DNA from: Crenobacter luteus
GTDB taxonomy: Bacteria; Pseudomonadota; Gammaproteobacteria; Burkholderiales; Chromobacteriaceae
Direction of reading: 5' to 3'
Length of the DNA: 64,000 nucleotides
Assembly: GCF_004345725.1 (NCBI RefSeq)
Contig: NZ_SLXG01000013.1
Location: forward strand, 20,030 to 84,029
Part shown: piece by piece, positions 28,607 to 38,084 of the stretch
Numbering within the stretch: the first letter of the stretch is position 1
Layout of the letters: each line of letters begins with the position of its first letter
The notes under the pieces: model-generated
Told to the model about the DNA's origin: nothing
The model's input: the letters and a program-made list of their open reading frames with translations, nothing else
The model's database searches: none
Made by a program: the position numbers and the translations under genes

Positions 28607-29293
28607 TCAGGTGCGCGCGCCGAAAATCGCGCTGCCGACGCGCACCAGGGTCGCGCCCTCGGCGATCGCCGGCTCGAGGTCGGCCGACATGCCCATCGAC
28701 AGCGTGTCGAGCGCCAGCCCCTCGGCGTTCAGCTGTTCCAGCAGGCGACGCAACGTGGCGAACTGCTCGGCCAACCGGGACGCATCGTCGGTCGGCTCGG
28801 GAATGCACATCAGGCCGCGCAGGCGCAGGTGGGGCAGGGCGGCGACCGCGCGCGCGAGTGCGACCGCCTCGCCGGGTGCGACGCCGCTCTTGCTCGCTTC
28901 GGCCGACACGTTGACCTGCACGCAGACGTTCAACGGTGGCAGCGCGTCCGGCCGCTGCGCCGACAGGCGCTCGGCGATCTTGAGCCGGTCGACCGAGTGC
29001 ACCCAGGCGGCGCGCTCGGCGACCGGCCGCGTCTTGTTCGACTGCAAGGGGCCGATGAAATGCCATTCGAGTGGCAGCTCGGCCAACGTCGAGGTCTTGT
29101 CGACCAGTTCCTGCACGTAGTTCTCGCCGAAGGCGGTCTGGCCGGCCGCGTGCGCGGCGCGCACCGCGTCGGCGGGGAAGGTCTTGCTGACCGCCAGCAG
29201 GGTGACCGCGCCCTCGGGGCGCCCGGCCGCACGCGCAGCGGCGGCGATGCGCGCCTTCACGTCGGCCAACGCGCGCGGGATCGTTTCGTTCAT
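28607..29293 (-). CDS. yggS: PLP-homeostasis protein YggS (PROSC/ALR-like)
   Basis: 228 residues, a single alanine-racemase-like barrel carrying PLP. The Schiff-base lysine is in LLAVSKTFPADAVR, with GENYVQELVDK, EWHFIGPLQSNKTR, VNVSAEASKSGV and SMGMSADLEPAIAEGATLVRVGSAIFG. It buffers free PLP and affects amino-acid and keto-acid balance. It is first in the operon with proC and yggT and divergent from pilT. Two decamer copies lie within it (28766-28775, 29078-29087). Confidence 0.95.
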   Translation of the reverse strand: MNETIPRALADVKARIAAAARAAGRPEGAVTLLAVSKTFPADAVRAAHAAGQTAFGENYVQELVDKTSTLAELPLEWHFIGPLQSNKTRPVAERAAWVHSVDRLKIAERLSAQRPDALPPLNVCVQVNVSAEASKSGVAPGEAVALARAVAALPHLRLRGLMCIPEPTDDASRLAEQFATLRRLLEQLNAEGLALDTLSMGMSADLEPAIAEGATLVRVGSAIFGART

Positions 29294-29477
29294 ACTTTTA
29301 CCTTGCTCGGCGACGCCGGCGGGGCGGGGCGCGCGTCATGCGCGCCTGGCGGGCAGACCGCGGGTGGCGGTTTTGTTGGCCGACACTCTTATGCCATCAT
29401 CGTCCGCACGCCGCGGCCTGCTCGCGCCGCCGCCGGGCATGCGCCCGGGAAACGTTCACGGATGGGGAAAATTATAA

Positions 29478-30515
29478 ATGGAAATTTCCGACCTCTTGGC
29501 CTTTACCGTCAAGAACCGGGCCTCGGACCTGCACCTGTCGGCCGGCCTGCCGCCGATGATCCGCGTCAACGGCGACGTGCGGCGCATCAACCTGCCGGCG
29601 ATGGCGCACCACGACGTGCACGACATGGTGTACGACATCATGAACGACTACCAGCGCAAGCTGTTCGAAGAGCAGTACGAGTGCGACTTTTCGTTCGAGC
29701 TGCCGGGCATCGCGCGTTTCAGGGTCAACGCCTTCGTGCAGAACCGCGGCATGGGCGCGGTGTTCCGCGTGATCCCGTCCAAGGTGCTGACGCTCGAGGA
29801 GCTGTCGGCGCCGCGCATCTTCCAGGACATCGCCAGCTACCCGCGCGGCCTGGTGCTGGTGACCGGGCCGACCGGCTCGGGCAAGTCGACCACGCTGGCG
29901 GCGATGATCGACTACATCAATGCGAACCACTGCTCGCACATCCTGACCATCGAGGACCCGATCGAATTCGTGCACGAAAGCCGCAAGTGCCTGGTCAACC
30001 AGCGCGAGCTCGGCCAACAGACGCACAGCTTCGCCAACGCGCTCAGAAGCGCGCTGCGCGAGGACCCGGACGTGATCCTGATCGGCGAGTTGCGCGACCT
30101 GGACACCATCCGTCTGGCGCTGACCGCCGCCGAGACCGGCCACCTGGTGTTCGGCACGCTGCACACCAGCAGCGCGGCCAAGACCATAGACCGGATCGTC
30201 GACGTGTTCCCGGCCGGCGAGAAGGAGATGGTGCGCTCGATGCTGTCCGAGAGCCTGCGCGCGGTGATTTCGCAGGCACTGCTCAAGACGCGCGACGAAA
30301 CCGGCCGCGTCGCCGCGCACGAGATCCTGATCGGCACGCCGGCGGTGCGCAACCTGATCCGCGAGAACAAGATCGCGCAGATCAACTCGATGCTGCAGAC
30401 CGGCCAGCAGCACGGCATGCAGACGCTCGACCAGTGCCTGTCGGAACTGGTGCGGCGCAATATCGTGTCGGTCGCCGAGGCGCGCCAGAAGGCCAGCAGC
30501 CGCGACCTGTTCTAA
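29478..30515 (+). CDS. pilT: Type IV pilus retraction ATPase PilT
   Basis: 345 residues. This hexameric ATPase at the inner face of the pilus machine powers retraction, twitching and, in competent bacteria, DNA uptake. It starts MEISDLLAFTVKNRASDLHLSAG. Walker A (GPTGSGKST, about residue 131), the Asp box (TIEDPIEFVHE), Walker B (VILIGELRD), the His box (TGHLVFGTLHT) and the AVRNLIRE segment needed for retraction are all present. It is immediately followed by pilU and carries one decamer (30009-30018). Confidence 0.96.
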   Translation: MEISDLLAFTVKNRASDLHLSAGLPPMIRVNGDVRRINLPAMAHHDVHDMVYDIMNDYQRKLFEEQYECDFSFELPGIARFRVNAFVQNRGMGAVFRVIPSKVLTLEELSAPRIFQDIASYPRGLVLVTGPTGSGKSTTLAAMIDYINANHCSHILTIEDPIEFVHESRKCLVNQRELGQQTHSFANALRSALREDPDVILIGELRDLDTIRLALTAAETGHLVFGTLHTSSAAKTIDRIVDVFPAGEKEMVRSMLSESLRAVISQALLKTRDETGRVAAHEILIGTPAVRNLIRENKIAQINSMLQTGQQHGMQTLDQCLSELVRRNIVSVAEARQKASSRDLF

Positions 30516-30540
30516 CACGACCGCCAGCAAAGGATTCCGC

Positions 30541-31677
30541 ATGGAAAAGGACCAGGCGTCGCGCTTCATCCACGACATCCTCAAGCACGCCAGCGGCAAG
30601 AACGCGTCGGACGTGTTCATCGCCGCCGACTTTCCGCCGGCGATGAAGATAGACGGCAAGATCACGCCGGTGTCGCAGCAGGTGCTGTCGGCGCAGCACA
30701 CCAAGGAGCTGGTACGCGCGGTGATGAACGACCGGCAGACCGAGGAATTCGAGGCGACGCGCGAGGCGAACTTCGCGATCAGCCCGCCGGGCATCGGTCG
30801 CTTCCGCGTCAGCGCCTACCAGGAGCAGGGCCGCGTCGGCATGGTGCTGCGCAAGATCAACACCGAGATCCCGACCTTCGACAGCCTCGGCCTGCCCGAG
30901 GTGCTCAAGGACGTCGCGATGATCAAGCGCGGACTGGTGATTTTCGTCGGCGGCACCGGCTCGGGCAAATCGACCTCGCTGGCGGCGATGGTCGACTGGC
31001 GCAACGCGCACGCCGCCGACCACATCATCACCATCGAGGATCCGATCGAATTCGTGCACGCGCACAAGAAGAGCATCGTCACCCAGCGCGAAGTCGGCGT
31101 CGATACCGACGGCTGGGAGGTGGCGCTGAAGAACACGCTCAGACAGGCGCCCGACGTGATCCTGATGGGCGAGATCCGCGACAGCGAGACGATGGGCTAC
31201 GCGCTGCAGTTCGCCGAGACCGGCCACCTGTGCCTGGCGACGCTGCACGCGAACAACGCCAACCAGGCGCTCGACCGCATCCTCAACTTCTTCCCCGAAG
31301 AACGCCACCAGCAGGTGCTGATGGACCTGTCGCTGAACATGCGCGCCATCGTGTCGCAGCGGCTGGTGCCCAAGCTCGGCGTACGCGGCCGCGTCGCGGC
31401 GGTCGAGATCCTGCTCAACAGCCCGCTGGTCGCCGACCTGGTGTTCAAGGGCGAGATCGCCAACCTCAAGGACGTGATGGCCCGCTCGCGCGAGAACGGC
31501 ATGCAGACCTTCGACCAGGCGCTGTTCGACCTGTTCGAGGACGGGCAGATCAGCTACGAGGAGGCGCTGAAGAACGCCGACTCGGTGAACGACCTCAGGC
31601 TCAAGATCAAGCTCTACGGCGAGGGCAGCGGCGGCCGCGACCCGCTCGACGGGCTGGACCACCTGAACATCGTGTGA
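30541..31677 (+). CDS. pilU: PilT-dependent accessory retraction ATPase PilU
   Basis: 378 residues. PilU assists PilT under load. Conserved: ASDVFIAADFPPAMKIDGKI, Walker A (VGGTGSGKST), TIEDPIEFVHAHKKSIVTQREVGVDTD (a PilU hallmark), Walker B (VILMGEIRD), TGHLCLATLHANNANQ, and a C-terminal extension beyond PilT rich in polar residues. The gap to pilT is 25 bp, with AAGGA before the ATG; thpR begins 5 bp later. Other pilus genes are not in the window. Confidence 0.95.
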   Translation: MEKDQASRFIHDILKHASGKNASDVFIAADFPPAMKIDGKITPVSQQVLSAQHTKELVRAVMNDRQTEEFEATREANFAISPPGIGRFRVSAYQEQGRVGMVLRKINTEIPTFDSLGLPEVLKDVAMIKRGLVIFVGGTGSGKSTSLAAMVDWRNAHAADHIITIEDPIEFVHAHKKSIVTQREVGVDTDGWEVALKNTLRQAPDVILMGEIRDSETMGYALQFAETGHLCLATLHANNANQALDRILNFFPEERHQQVLMDLSLNMRAIVSQRLVPKLGVRGRVAAVEILLNSPLVADLVFKGEIANLKDVMARSRENGMQTFDQALFDLFEDGQISYEEALKNADSVNDLRLKIKLYGEGSGGRDPLDGLDHLNIV

Positions 31678-31682
31678 GCGCG

Positions 31683-32219
31683 ATGCGCCTCTTTTTCGCC
31701 GTCTGGCCCGACGACGCGGCGCGTGCCGCGCTGGCGCGGCTGGCCGCCGGGCCGTGGCCGCACGGCGCGCGGCCGGTCGCGCCCGAGGCGCTGCACCTGA
31801 CGCTGGCCTTCCTCGGCGAGGTCGACGAGGCGCTGCTGCCGGCGCTGACCGCGCTCGGCGCGCGGCTCGGCCAACGCTGCCCGCCGTGCCGGATGCGGCT
31901 GACGCGCGCCGGCGTATGGCCGGGCGGCGTCGCCTGGCTCGCGCCGGCGCGCACGCCGGCGCCCCTGGCCGGGCTGGTCGCCGCGCTCGGCGCCGGCCTC
32001 GGCGAACTGGGCGTCAGGACCGACACGCGGCGCTTCAAGCCGCACGTCACGCTGGCGCGCCGCGCCGCGCCGTGGATGCCGGGCGCACCGGCCGCGATCG
32101 CCTACCCGATCGACCACCTCGCGCTGCTCGCGTCCGACACCGGCCCCGGCGGCGCGCGCTACCGCACGCTGGCGCGCTGGCCTCTGTCGGGCGCGAAGCG
32201 GCGCGCGGCACCGGTCTGA
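31683..32219 (+). CDS. thpR: RNA 2',3'-cyclic phosphodiesterase ThpR (LigT)
   Basis: 178 residues of the 2H phosphoesterase fold, with both HxT motifs: HLTLAFLG near residue 35 and HVTLARR near 122. The enzyme opens 2',3'-cyclic RNA ends; its role in cells is uncertain. The ATG at 31683 lies 5 bp past the pilU stop, so it shares the pilTU message. A decamer copy sits at 31866-31875. Confidence 0.88.
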   Translation: MRLFFAVWPDDAARAALARLAAGPWPHGARPVAPEALHLTLAFLGEVDEALLPALTALGARLGQRCPPCRMRLTRAGVWPGGVAWLAPARTPAPLAGLVAALGAGLGELGVRTDTRRFKPHVTLARRAAPWMPGAPAAIAYPIDHLALLASDTGPGGARYRTLARWPLSGAKRRAAPV

Positions 32220-32237
32220 CTCTTTCTCCCAATGAAA

Positions 32238-32259
32238 AACGCCCCCTTGCGGGGGCGTT
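32238..32259 (-). terminator. Terminator of the glt operon
   Basis: A 9-bp stem (32238-32246 with 32251-32259), loop TTGC. On the minus strand it runs into T5, so it best serves the minus-strand glt genes; it may also stop thpR. Confidence 0.8.
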
Positions 32260-32280
32260 GGCCGACGATGCGCGGCGCCG

Positions 32281-32294
32281 GTTTCACGTGAAAC
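32281..32294. promoter_or_regulatory. parS-like palindrome 4 (GTTTCACGTGAAAC)
   Basis: A perfect palindrome that extends to 24 bp (32276-32299). It lies between the glt operon terminator and the gltL stop codon, a non-coding position typical of parS. Confidence 0.8.
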
Positions 32295-32306
32295 CGGCGG
32301 GTCGCC

Positions 32307-33044
32307 TCAGTGCTGCAGGATCTTGGACAGGAACTGCTGCGCGCGCTCGGAACGCGGGCTGCCGAAGAAATCGTCCTTCGCGCAGTCCTCGATGATCATG
32401 CCGCGGTCCATGAAGATCACCCGGTCGGCGACGCGGCGCGCGAAGCCCATCTCGTGCGTCACGCACATCATCGTCATGCCCTCGTGCGCCAGCTGCGTCA
32501 TCACGTCGAGCACCTCGTTGATCATCTCCGGGTCGAGCGCGCTGGTCGGCTCGTCGAACAGCATCGCGATCGGGTCCATCGCCAGCGCGCGCGCGATCGC
32601 GACGCGCTGCTGCTGGCCGCCGGACAGCTGGCCGGGATACTTGGCGGCGTGCGCCGCGAGGCCGACGCGGTCCAAGAGCTTGAGCCCCTTGTCGCGCGCC
32701 TCGTCGGGCTGGCGGCCGAGCACCTTGACCTGCGCGATGGTCAGGTTGTCGGTGATCGACAGATGGGGGAACAGCTCGAAGTGCTGGAACACCATGCCGA
32801 CGCGGCTTCTGAGCTTGGGCAGGTCGGTCTTCGGGTCGCCGACCGAGATGCCGTCGACGATGATCGACCCCTTCTGGAACGGCTCGAGCGCGTTCACGCA
32901 CTTGATCAGCGTGGACTTGCCGGAACCGGACGGCCCGCACACCACCACCACCTCGCCCTTGGCGACCGCGGTGGTGCAGTCGGTCAGCACCTGGAAGTCG
33001 CCGTACCATTTGCTGACGTTGTCGATCGAGATCATCGGGCTCAT
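32307..33044 (-). CDS. gltL: Glutamate/aspartate ABC transporter ATPase GltL
   Basis: 245 residues. Walker A ([10 protein letters not shown]), Q-loop ([10 protein letters not shown]), signature [15 protein letters not shown], Walker B ([14 protein letters not shown]) and the switch histidine (VTHEMGFAR) are intact. It powers polar amino-acid import through GltJ-GltK. The start at 33044 is supported by the 4-bp ATGA overlap with gltK. It is the last gene of the operon, and a second ATPase of the same family opens the operon. Confidence 0.92.
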   Translation of the reverse strand: MSPMISIDNVSKWYGDFQVLTDCTTAVAKGEVVVVCGPSGSGKSTLIKCVNALEPFQKGSIIVDGISVGDPKTDLPKLRSRVGMVFQHFELFPHLSITDNLTIAQVKVLGRQPDEARDKGLKLLDRVGLAAHAAKYPGQLSGGQQQRVAIARALAMDPIAMLFDEPTSALDPEMINEVLDVMTQLAHEGMTMMCVTHEMGFARRVADRVIFMDRGMIIEDCAKDDFFGSPRSERAQQFLSKILQH

Positions 33045-33715
33045 ACGGTCAACCTTTGCTGGAGGCGCTTCACCAGACGCGAGGCGCCGAAACTGATGAC
33101 GAAGTAGACGAAACCGGCGAACAGCAGGAACTCGTGCGGCTGGCCGGCGATGTCGCCGCGCGAGCGGGCGGTGTTGAGGAAGTCCATCAGGCCGACCGCG
33201 TACACCAGCGAGGTATCCTGGAACAGGATGATGCTCTGCTGCAAGAGCAGCGGCGTCATCTTGCGGAAGGCCTGCGGCAGCACGACGAGGCGCATCGCCT
33301 GCGCGTACGTCATGCCCAGCGCGTAGGCGGCGCCGATCTGGCCGCGCGAGATCGACTGGATGCCGGCGCGCACGATTTCGCTGTAGTAGGCCGCCTCGAA
33401 CAGCATGAAGGCGATCAGGCAGGACGCGAACGCGCCGACCGGCGTGTCGCTGCCGGTGATCCAGCGCAGCAGGAAGGGCACCGCGAAGTAGAACCAGGTG
33501 ATCACCAGCAGCAACGGCACCGAGCGGAAGATGTTGACGTAGCCCTTGGCCAGGCCCGACAGCAGCCGGTTGTTCGACAAGCGCGCCAGCGCGATCAGCG
33601 TGCCGATCGCCACGCCGCCGAGCACCGCCAGCGCCAGCAGCTGCAGCGTCAGCCACATGCCCTCGGCCAGGCCCGGCAGCGACGGTCCGATTTGCGAGAA
33701 GTCGAATTCCATCAT
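33041..33715 (-). CDS. gltK: Glutamate/aspartate ABC transporter permease GltK
   Basis: 224 residues, a HisMQ-type permease with about five membrane helices. The EAA loop ([30 protein letters not shown]) contacts the ATPase. It starts [27 protein letters not shown]. It overlaps gltJ by 4 bp upstream and gltL by 4 bp downstream, so translation is coupled. Confidence 0.93.
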   Translation of the reverse strand: MMEFDFSQIGPSLPGLAEGMWLTLQLLALAVLGGVAIGTLIALARLSNNRLLSGLAKGYVNIFRSVPLLLVITWFYFAVPFLLRWITGSDTPVGAFASCLIAFMLFEAAYYSEIVRAGIQSISRGQIGAAYALGMTYAQAMRLVVLPQAFRKMTPLLLQQSIILFQDTSLVYAVGLMDFLNTARSRGDIAGQPHEFLLFAGFVYFVISFGASRLVKRLQQRLTV

Positions 33716-34458
33716 TTGCCTCCGCTACCGATCAGGCCGGGTACCGCGACCCGCTTCTCGAGCCAGCCCATGCCCTTCATCAGGCTCATGTTGAGCACGA
33801 AGTAGATCAGCGTCGCCAGCGTGAACGCCTCGAACAGGTTGGCCGAGAACTCGGCGGTCTGCTTGGTCTGCGCCAACAGCTCCATCAGCCCGATCAGCGA
33901 CGCGACCGAGGAGTTCTTGAAGATGTTCAGGAACTCGGAGGTCAGCGGCGGGATGATGATGCGGAAGGCTTGCGGCAACAGCACGTGGCGGTAGACCTGG
34001 GGCAGCGAGAAGCCCATCGCCATCGCGGCCATCGTCTGGCCGCGCGGCAGCGCCTGGATGCCGGTGCGGACCTGCTCGCACACCCGCGCCGCGGTGAAGA
34101 AGGCGAGGCAGGCGACCACCGACAGATAGGCCGAGGTCGTCGGGTTCAGCTCCTGCTTGAACCAGACCTGCGCGCGCTCGGGCAGCAGGTCGGGCACCAG
34201 AAAGTACCAGACGAACAGCTGCACCAGCAGCGGCACGTTGCGGAACAGTTCGACATAGGCGGTGGCGACGCCGGACAGCGCCTTGTTCGGCAGCGTACGC
34301 ATCACGCCCAGCACCGCGCCGAGCGCCAGCGCGATGCACCAGGCGACCAGCGCGACGGCGACGGTCCAGCCGAGGCCGGCGACGAACCAGTCCAGGTAGA
34401 TTTCGTCGCCGATGCCGGTCGATTTGAAAAAGACAGCCCAGTCCCAGTGGTAATTCAT
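33712..34458 (-). CDS. gltJ: Glutamate/aspartate ABC transporter permease GltJ
   Basis: 248 residues. The start at 34458 ([15 protein letters not shown]) is set by GGAGG six nucleotides upstream; an ATG at 34464 sits on the ribosome site itself. Its membrane helices, the [25 protein letters not shown] loop and the N-terminal NYHWDWAVF motif match E. coli GltJ. A decamer copy falls at 33838-33847. It is separated from gltI by 142 bp holding a hairpin. Confidence 0.93.
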   Translation of the reverse strand: MNYHWDWAVFFKSTGIGDEIYLDWFVAGLGWTVAVALVAWCIALALGAVLGVMRTLPNKALSGVATAYVELFRNVPLLVQLFVWYFLVPDLLPERAQVWFKQELNPTTSAYLSVVACLAFFTAARVCEQVRTGIQALPRGQTMAAMAMGFSLPQVYRHVLLPQAFRIIIPPLTSEFLNIFKNSSVASLIGLMELLAQTKQTAEFSANLFEAFTLATLIYFVLNMSLMKGMGWLEKRVAVPGLIGSGGK

Positions 34459-34544
34459 GGACATCCTCCCCGGAGGCCGCCCGCGGCGTGGCACCGGCGC
34501 GCGCGCGGCCCGGCGATGGCCGCGGCGCGAAGCCGCGACCGAAG

Positions 34545-34564
34545 GTTCCGGCTCGCGCCGGAAC
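34545..34564 (-). other. Intra-operon hairpin between gltI and gltJ
   Basis: An 8-bp perfect stem (34545-34552 with 34557-34564) and a TCGC loop, in a GC-rich 142-bp spacer. There is no T-run. In amino-acid ABC operons such structures often shield the binding-protein message and lower permease expression (inference). Confidence 0.55.
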
Positions 34565-34600
34565 GTCTGCGCGGCGGACTCGGCGCCCGCCGCGCCCCCC

Positions 34601-35497
34601 TTACATCTGCTCGGCCGACTTGTCGGTCGGGTTCTGGATCAGCTTCTTGAACTCGGGGGACATCGGGAAGTTCAGGTTCACGTTCTTGGGCGGAACCGGG
34701 CTCTGGAACCACTTGGCGTAGATCTTGTTGATCTCGCCGGACTTGTACAACGCGCGGATCGCGTCGTCGACCGTCTTCTTGAACGCCGGGTCGCCCTTGC
34801 GCATCATGCAGCCGTAGATCTCGAACGACTGCGGCTTGCCGGTCACCACCCAGTCGGCCGGCCGCTTGGCCTTGGCCATTTCGCCGGCGAGCAGCACATC
34901 GTCCATCATGAAGGCGACCGCGCGCCCGGTTTCGAGCATCAGGAACGATTCGCCATGGTCCTTGGCGCTGATCACGTTCATGCCCAGGCCCTGCTCGGCG
35001 TTCATCGACTTGAGCAGACGCTCGGACGTGGTGCCGGCGGTGGTGACGACGTTCTTGCCCTTCAGGTCGGGGAAGTCCTTCACGCCCGAGGTCTTCTTGG
35101 TCAGCAGGCGGGTGCCGATCTCGAAGATGCCGACCGAGAAGTCGACCTGGCGCTGGCGCTCGAGGTTGTTGGTGGTCGAGCCGCACTCGAGGTCGACGGT
35201 GCCGTTCTGCACCAGCGGGATGCGCGTCTGCGAGGTGACCAGGTTGTACTTGACCTGCAGGTTCGGCATGTTCAGGTCTTTTTTCAGCTTGTCGACCACC
35301 TTGTTGGCGATGTCGACCGAGTAGCCGATCGGCTGCGGGCTGTTGGCGAGGTAGGAGAAGGGAATGGACGAGTCGCGGTGGCCGAGCGTGATCGTGCCGG
35401 TCTTCTTGATTTTGTCCAGCGTACCCTCGGCAAAGGCGGGGGTGACGAGCAGGCCGCCGACCACGGCGCTGGCGATCAGTTTCTGGTGAAAACGCAT
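34601..35497 (-). CDS. gltI: Glutamate/aspartate-binding periplasmic protein GltI
   Basis: 298 residues. A signal peptide (MRFHQKLIASAVVGGLLVTPAFA) precedes a mature protein close to E. coli GltI throughout: GTLDKIKKTGTITLGHRDSS, QNGTVDLECGSTTNNLERQRQ, TTAGTTSERLLKSMN, AKDHGESFLMLETGRAVAFM, SPVPPKNVNLNFPMS. It captures glutamate and aspartate in the periplasm. It is second in the order ATPase-gltI-gltJ-gltK-gltL. The start is supported by the GGAG-like ribosome site (AAGGAGAAATGC). Confidence 0.95.
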   Translation of the reverse strand: MRFHQKLIASAVVGGLLVTPAFAEGTLDKIKKTGTITLGHRDSSIPFSYLANSPQPIGYSVDIANKVVDKLKKDLNMPNLQVKYNLVTSQTRIPLVQNGTVDLECGSTTNNLERQRQVDFSVGIFEIGTRLLTKKTSGVKDFPDLKGKNVVTTAGTTSERLLKSMNAEQGLGMNVISAKDHGESFLMLETGRAVAFMMDDVLLAGEMAKAKRPADWVVTGKPQSFEIYGCMMRKGDPAFKKTVDDAIRALYKSGEINKIYAKWFQSPVPPKNVNLNFPMSPEFKKLIQNPTDKSAEQM

Positions 35498-35574
35498 GCA
35501 TTTCTCCTTTTCTGCCGTCTGGAGGCCCGGGGATGGCCGGGCCGGGGAAAACACCCCGCCGCCTTTTCTTTGTT

Positions 35575-36309
35575 CTAGCGCATCGGGGTCAAAACCTGTC
35601 TGAGAAACTGCTGGGCGCGCTCGGTCCTGGGCGCGGAGAAGAACTCCGCCGGCGCCGCCGATTCGAGCACCTGGCCGTGGTCGATGAACACCACGCGGTC
35701 GGCGACCTCGCGCGCGAAGCCCATTTCGTGGGTGACGACCATCATCGTCATGCCGGACAGCGCCAGGTCCTTCATCACCTTGAGCACCTCGCCGATCATT
35801 TCCGGGTCGAGCGCGCTGGTCGGTTCGTCGAACAGCATCACGCGCGGGTCCATCGCCAGGCCGCGCGCGATCGCGACGCGCTGCTGCTGGCCGCCGGACA
35901 ACTGCGCCGGGAAGGCGTCCTTCTTGTGCGCGAGGCCGACCTTTTCCAGCAACTGCACCGCGCGCGCCTCGGCGGCGGCCTTGTCCATGCCCTTCACCTG
36001 GATCGGCGACAGCGTGATGTTGTCGAGCACCGACAGGTGCGGGTAGAGGTTGAAGTGCTGGAACACGAAGCCGACCTCGGCGCGCAACGCGTTCAGGTCG
36101 GTCTTGGGATCGGCGACGTTGACGCCATCGACCCAGATCTCGCCCTGGCTGATGGTCTCGAGCTGGTTGACGGTGCGGATCAGCGTCGACTTGCCCGAGC
36201 CGGACGGCCCGCACACGACGACGACCTCGCCGGCCTTCACCTCCAGGTTGATGTCGTTGAGCACATGCAGGTCCTTGAACCACTTGTGCACGCTGTTGAA
36301 TCGGATCAT
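35575..36309 (-). CDS. Second GltL-type amino-acid ABC ATPase, first gene of the glt operon
   Basis: 244 residues, a close paralogue of GltL at 32.3 kb, sharing the ABC core: [63 protein letters not shown]. It differs mainly in the first 60 residues and around the signalling loop. It could pair with the same permeases, or with others encoded elsewhere. It precedes gltI by 77 bp. A CTGGGA/TTCCAG inverted repeat upstream may be its operator. Confidence 0.9.
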   Translation of the reverse strand: MIRFNSVHKWFKDLHVLNDINLEVKAGEVVVVCGPSGSGKSTLIRTVNQLETISQGEIWVDGVNVADPKTDLNALRAEVGFVFQHFNLYPHLSVLDNITLSPIQVKGMDKAAAEARAVQLLEKVGLAHKKDAFPAQLSGGQQQRVAIARGLAMDPRVMLFDEPTSALDPEMIGEVLKVMKDLALSGMTMMVVTHEMGFAREVADRVVFIDHGQVLESAAPAEFFSAPRTERAQQFLRQVLTPMR

Positions 36310-36401
36310 GGCTACGGTCCTGGAATAACGGGGCCCGCGGTAACGGGCCGCTCGCCGCCCGGCTCGATCGTAAGCCTGCGCGGCGCATGAATTAACGACA
36401 A

Positions 36402-36415
36402 CTGGGATTTTCCAG
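36402..36415. promoter_or_regulatory. Inverted repeat upstream of the glt operon (candidate operator)
   Basis: CTGGGATTTTCCAG: half-sites CTGGGA and TTCCAG match inverted with one mismatch around TT. It lies 93 bp before the first glt gene, in a locally AT-rich stretch. The cognate regulator is unknown. Confidence 0.4.
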
Positions 36416-36436
36416 TAGTCGCATTATTTGTATGGG

Positions 36437-37210
36437 TTAACTGGCCAGCCGGTTGGCCAGCCGCACGTAGTCGGCTACCGCCAGCGCCTCGGGGCGCAGC
36501 GACGGGTCGATGCCAAGCTCGGCCAAGGTAGCGTCGTCGACCAGACCCTTGAGGTTGTTGCGCAGCGTCTTGCGGCGCTGCGCGAAGGCCTGCGCGACCA
36601 GCTTCTCGAACAGCGCCATGTCGGCGACCTCGCCGTGCGCGCCGGTGTGCGGAATCATGCGCACCACGGCCGAATCGACCTTGGGCGGCGGCCAGAACGC
36701 GTCGGGCGGCACGTCGAGCACGTTTTCCATGTGGAAGCGCACCTGCAGCATCACCGTCAGCCGGCCGTAGTCGGCGCAGCCGGGCTCGGCCACCATGCGG
36801 TCGACCACCTCCTTTTGCAGCATGAAGTGCATCTCGTCGACCTGGTCGGCGTATTCGGCGAGGTGGAACAACAGCGGCGTCGAGATGTTGTACGGCAGGT
36901 TGCCGACGATCTTCATCCTCGGGCCGACGCTGCCGAAGTCGAAGGCGAGCGCGTCGCCCTCGTGGATGGTCAGCTTCTCGGGCGGGAACTCCTGCTTCAG
37001 ACGCGCGATGATGTCGCGGTCGATCTCGGCCACGTGCAGGTGACCGAGCCGCGCCAGGAGCGGGCGGGTCAGCGCGCCCAGGCCCGGGCCGATCTCGATC
37101 ACCGTCTCGCCCGGCTGCGGATGGATCGCGTTGACGATGTCCTCGATCACGCGGTTGTCTTGCAGGAAGTTCTGGCCGAAGCGCTTGCGGGGGATATGAC
37201 TTCTGGACAT
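36437..37210 (-). CDS. rsmA: 16S rRNA dimethyladenosine transferase RsmA/KsgA
   Basis: 257 residues. It dimethylates the two adjacent adenines in helix 45 of 16S rRNA during 30S assembly. Seen: the N-terminal [11 protein letters not shown], the SAM-binding [16 protein letters not shown], the catalytic NLPYNIS and the [10 protein letters not shown]-terminal segment. Start [11 protein letters not shown] at 37210. yqaA lies 51 bp upstream on the same strand. Confidence 0.96.
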   Translation of the reverse strand: MSRSHIPRKRFGQNFLQDNRVIEDIVNAIHPQPGETVIEIGPGLGALTRPLLARLGHLHVAEIDRDIIARLKQEFPPEKLTIHEGDALAFDFGSVGPRMKIVGNLPYNISTPLLFHLAEYADQVDEMHFMLQKEVVDRMVAEPGCADYGRLTVMLQVRFHMENVLDVPPDAFWPPPKVDSAVVRMIPHTGAHGEVADMALFEKLVAQAFAQRRKTLRNNLKGLVDDATLAELGIDPSLRPEALAVADYVRLANRLAS

Positions 37211-37261
37211 TCGGCTTCTCGGAAATCTTGGAATAGGGTTGGCCGACGCGGCGCCACCGCG

Positions 37262-37675
37262 TCAGGCGAGGCGCAGCGCGAACGCGAGCGCCGCGTAGCG
37301 CAGGAACTTGCCGAGCGCGATCCACGCCAGGCACGGCGCGAACGGCAGGCGTAGCCAGCCGGCCGCCAGGGGCAGCGCGTCGCCGACGAGGGGAACCCAC
37401 GAGGCGACGAGCGCGGCCGGGCCGAAGCGGCCGAACCAGCGCGCGACGCGCGGCGGCAGCTCCTTTTTCGGCGCGAGCCGGCCAAGGTAGAGGCTGGTCG
37501 CGCTGCCGGCGCTGTTGGCCAGCGTCGCGACCGCCAGCGACGCCCACAGCCAGTCCGGCCATTTATACAGGAAGGCGGACAGCGCGAGCTCGGAATTGCC
37601 CGGCAGCACGGTGGCCGACAGGAAGGCCGACGCGCCGACGCCGGCGAGCGCGGCGCTCGCGGCCCAGTCCGACAC
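37262..37675 (-). CDS. yqaA: YqaA/DedA-like small membrane protein
   Basis: 137 residues from a GTG start at 37675 (VSDWAASAALAGVGASAFLSAT), since no ATG begins the conserved region. Hallmarks: LPGNSELALSAFLY, an ANSAGSATSLYLGRL re-entrant loop with a charged KKELPPR segment, and a GDALPLAAGWLRLP loop. It has about four helices of the VTT/DedA superfamily, function unknown. The start lies 5 bp past the cyaY stop with no ribosome site, so translational coupling is likely. Confidence 0.8.
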   Translation of the reverse strand: MSDWAASAALAGVGASAFLSATVLPGNSELALSAFLYKWPDWLWASLAVATLANSAGSATSLYLGRLAPKKELPPRVARWFGRFGPAALVASWVPLVGDALPLAAGWLRLPFAPCLAWIALGKFLRYAALAFALRLA

Positions 37676-37680
37676 CGGCG

Positions 37681-37998
37681 TCAGGCCGCGATCGTGAACG
37701 CTTCGCCGGCCGCCTCGCTGACGGCGCGCGACAGCGTGGCGAAGAACTCGGCGCCGTCGCGCGCGGCGATCCACGCGCCGTCGCGCCAGGCAAAGTGGTA
37801 GCCGCCGCTCCTGGCCGCGATCCACAGCTCCTGGTTGGAGGTGTGGCGGTTCACCACGATCTTGGCGCCGCTGTCGAATTCCAGCTCCATCACGTTGCCG
37901 TTGGTCAGGCAGTCGACGTCGAGACCGGCCTCGTCGAGGGCGGTTTCGATGCGTTCGAACACTTCGTCGGACAGGTTGAGAAATTCGCTTTCGTTCAT
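37681..37998 (-). CDS. cyaY: Frataxin-like iron donor CyaY
   Basis: 105 residues. CyaY binds iron on its acidic first helix (NLSDEVFERIETALDEAG, rich in Asp and Glu) and modulates Fe-S assembly by IscS. The beta-sheet segment with VVNRHTSNQELWIAARSGGYHF is conserved. Start at 37998 (MNESEFLNL); the track-length frame to 38073 is upstream non-coding. It is divergent from lptM-lysA, the same arrangement as in many proteobacteria. Confidence 0.93.
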   Translation of the reverse strand: MNESEFLNLSDEVFERIETALDEAGLDVDCLTNGNVMELEFDSGAKIVVNRHTSNQELWIAARSGGYHFAWRDGAWIAARDGAEFFATLSRAVSEAAGEAFTIAA

Positions 37999-38084
37999 GG
38001 TGTCGGATCCACGCGCATCGCCCGGGTGGGCGCTGTTAACAGGCTTTGCTACTATCGATATTTTGCCACACAAGGCCGACCCGT

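Noticed and set aside
27767..30646. A 959-codon plus-strand open frame across proC, yggS and pilT
   Set aside because: Antisense to proC and yggS and out of frame with pilT; composition typical of shadow frames.
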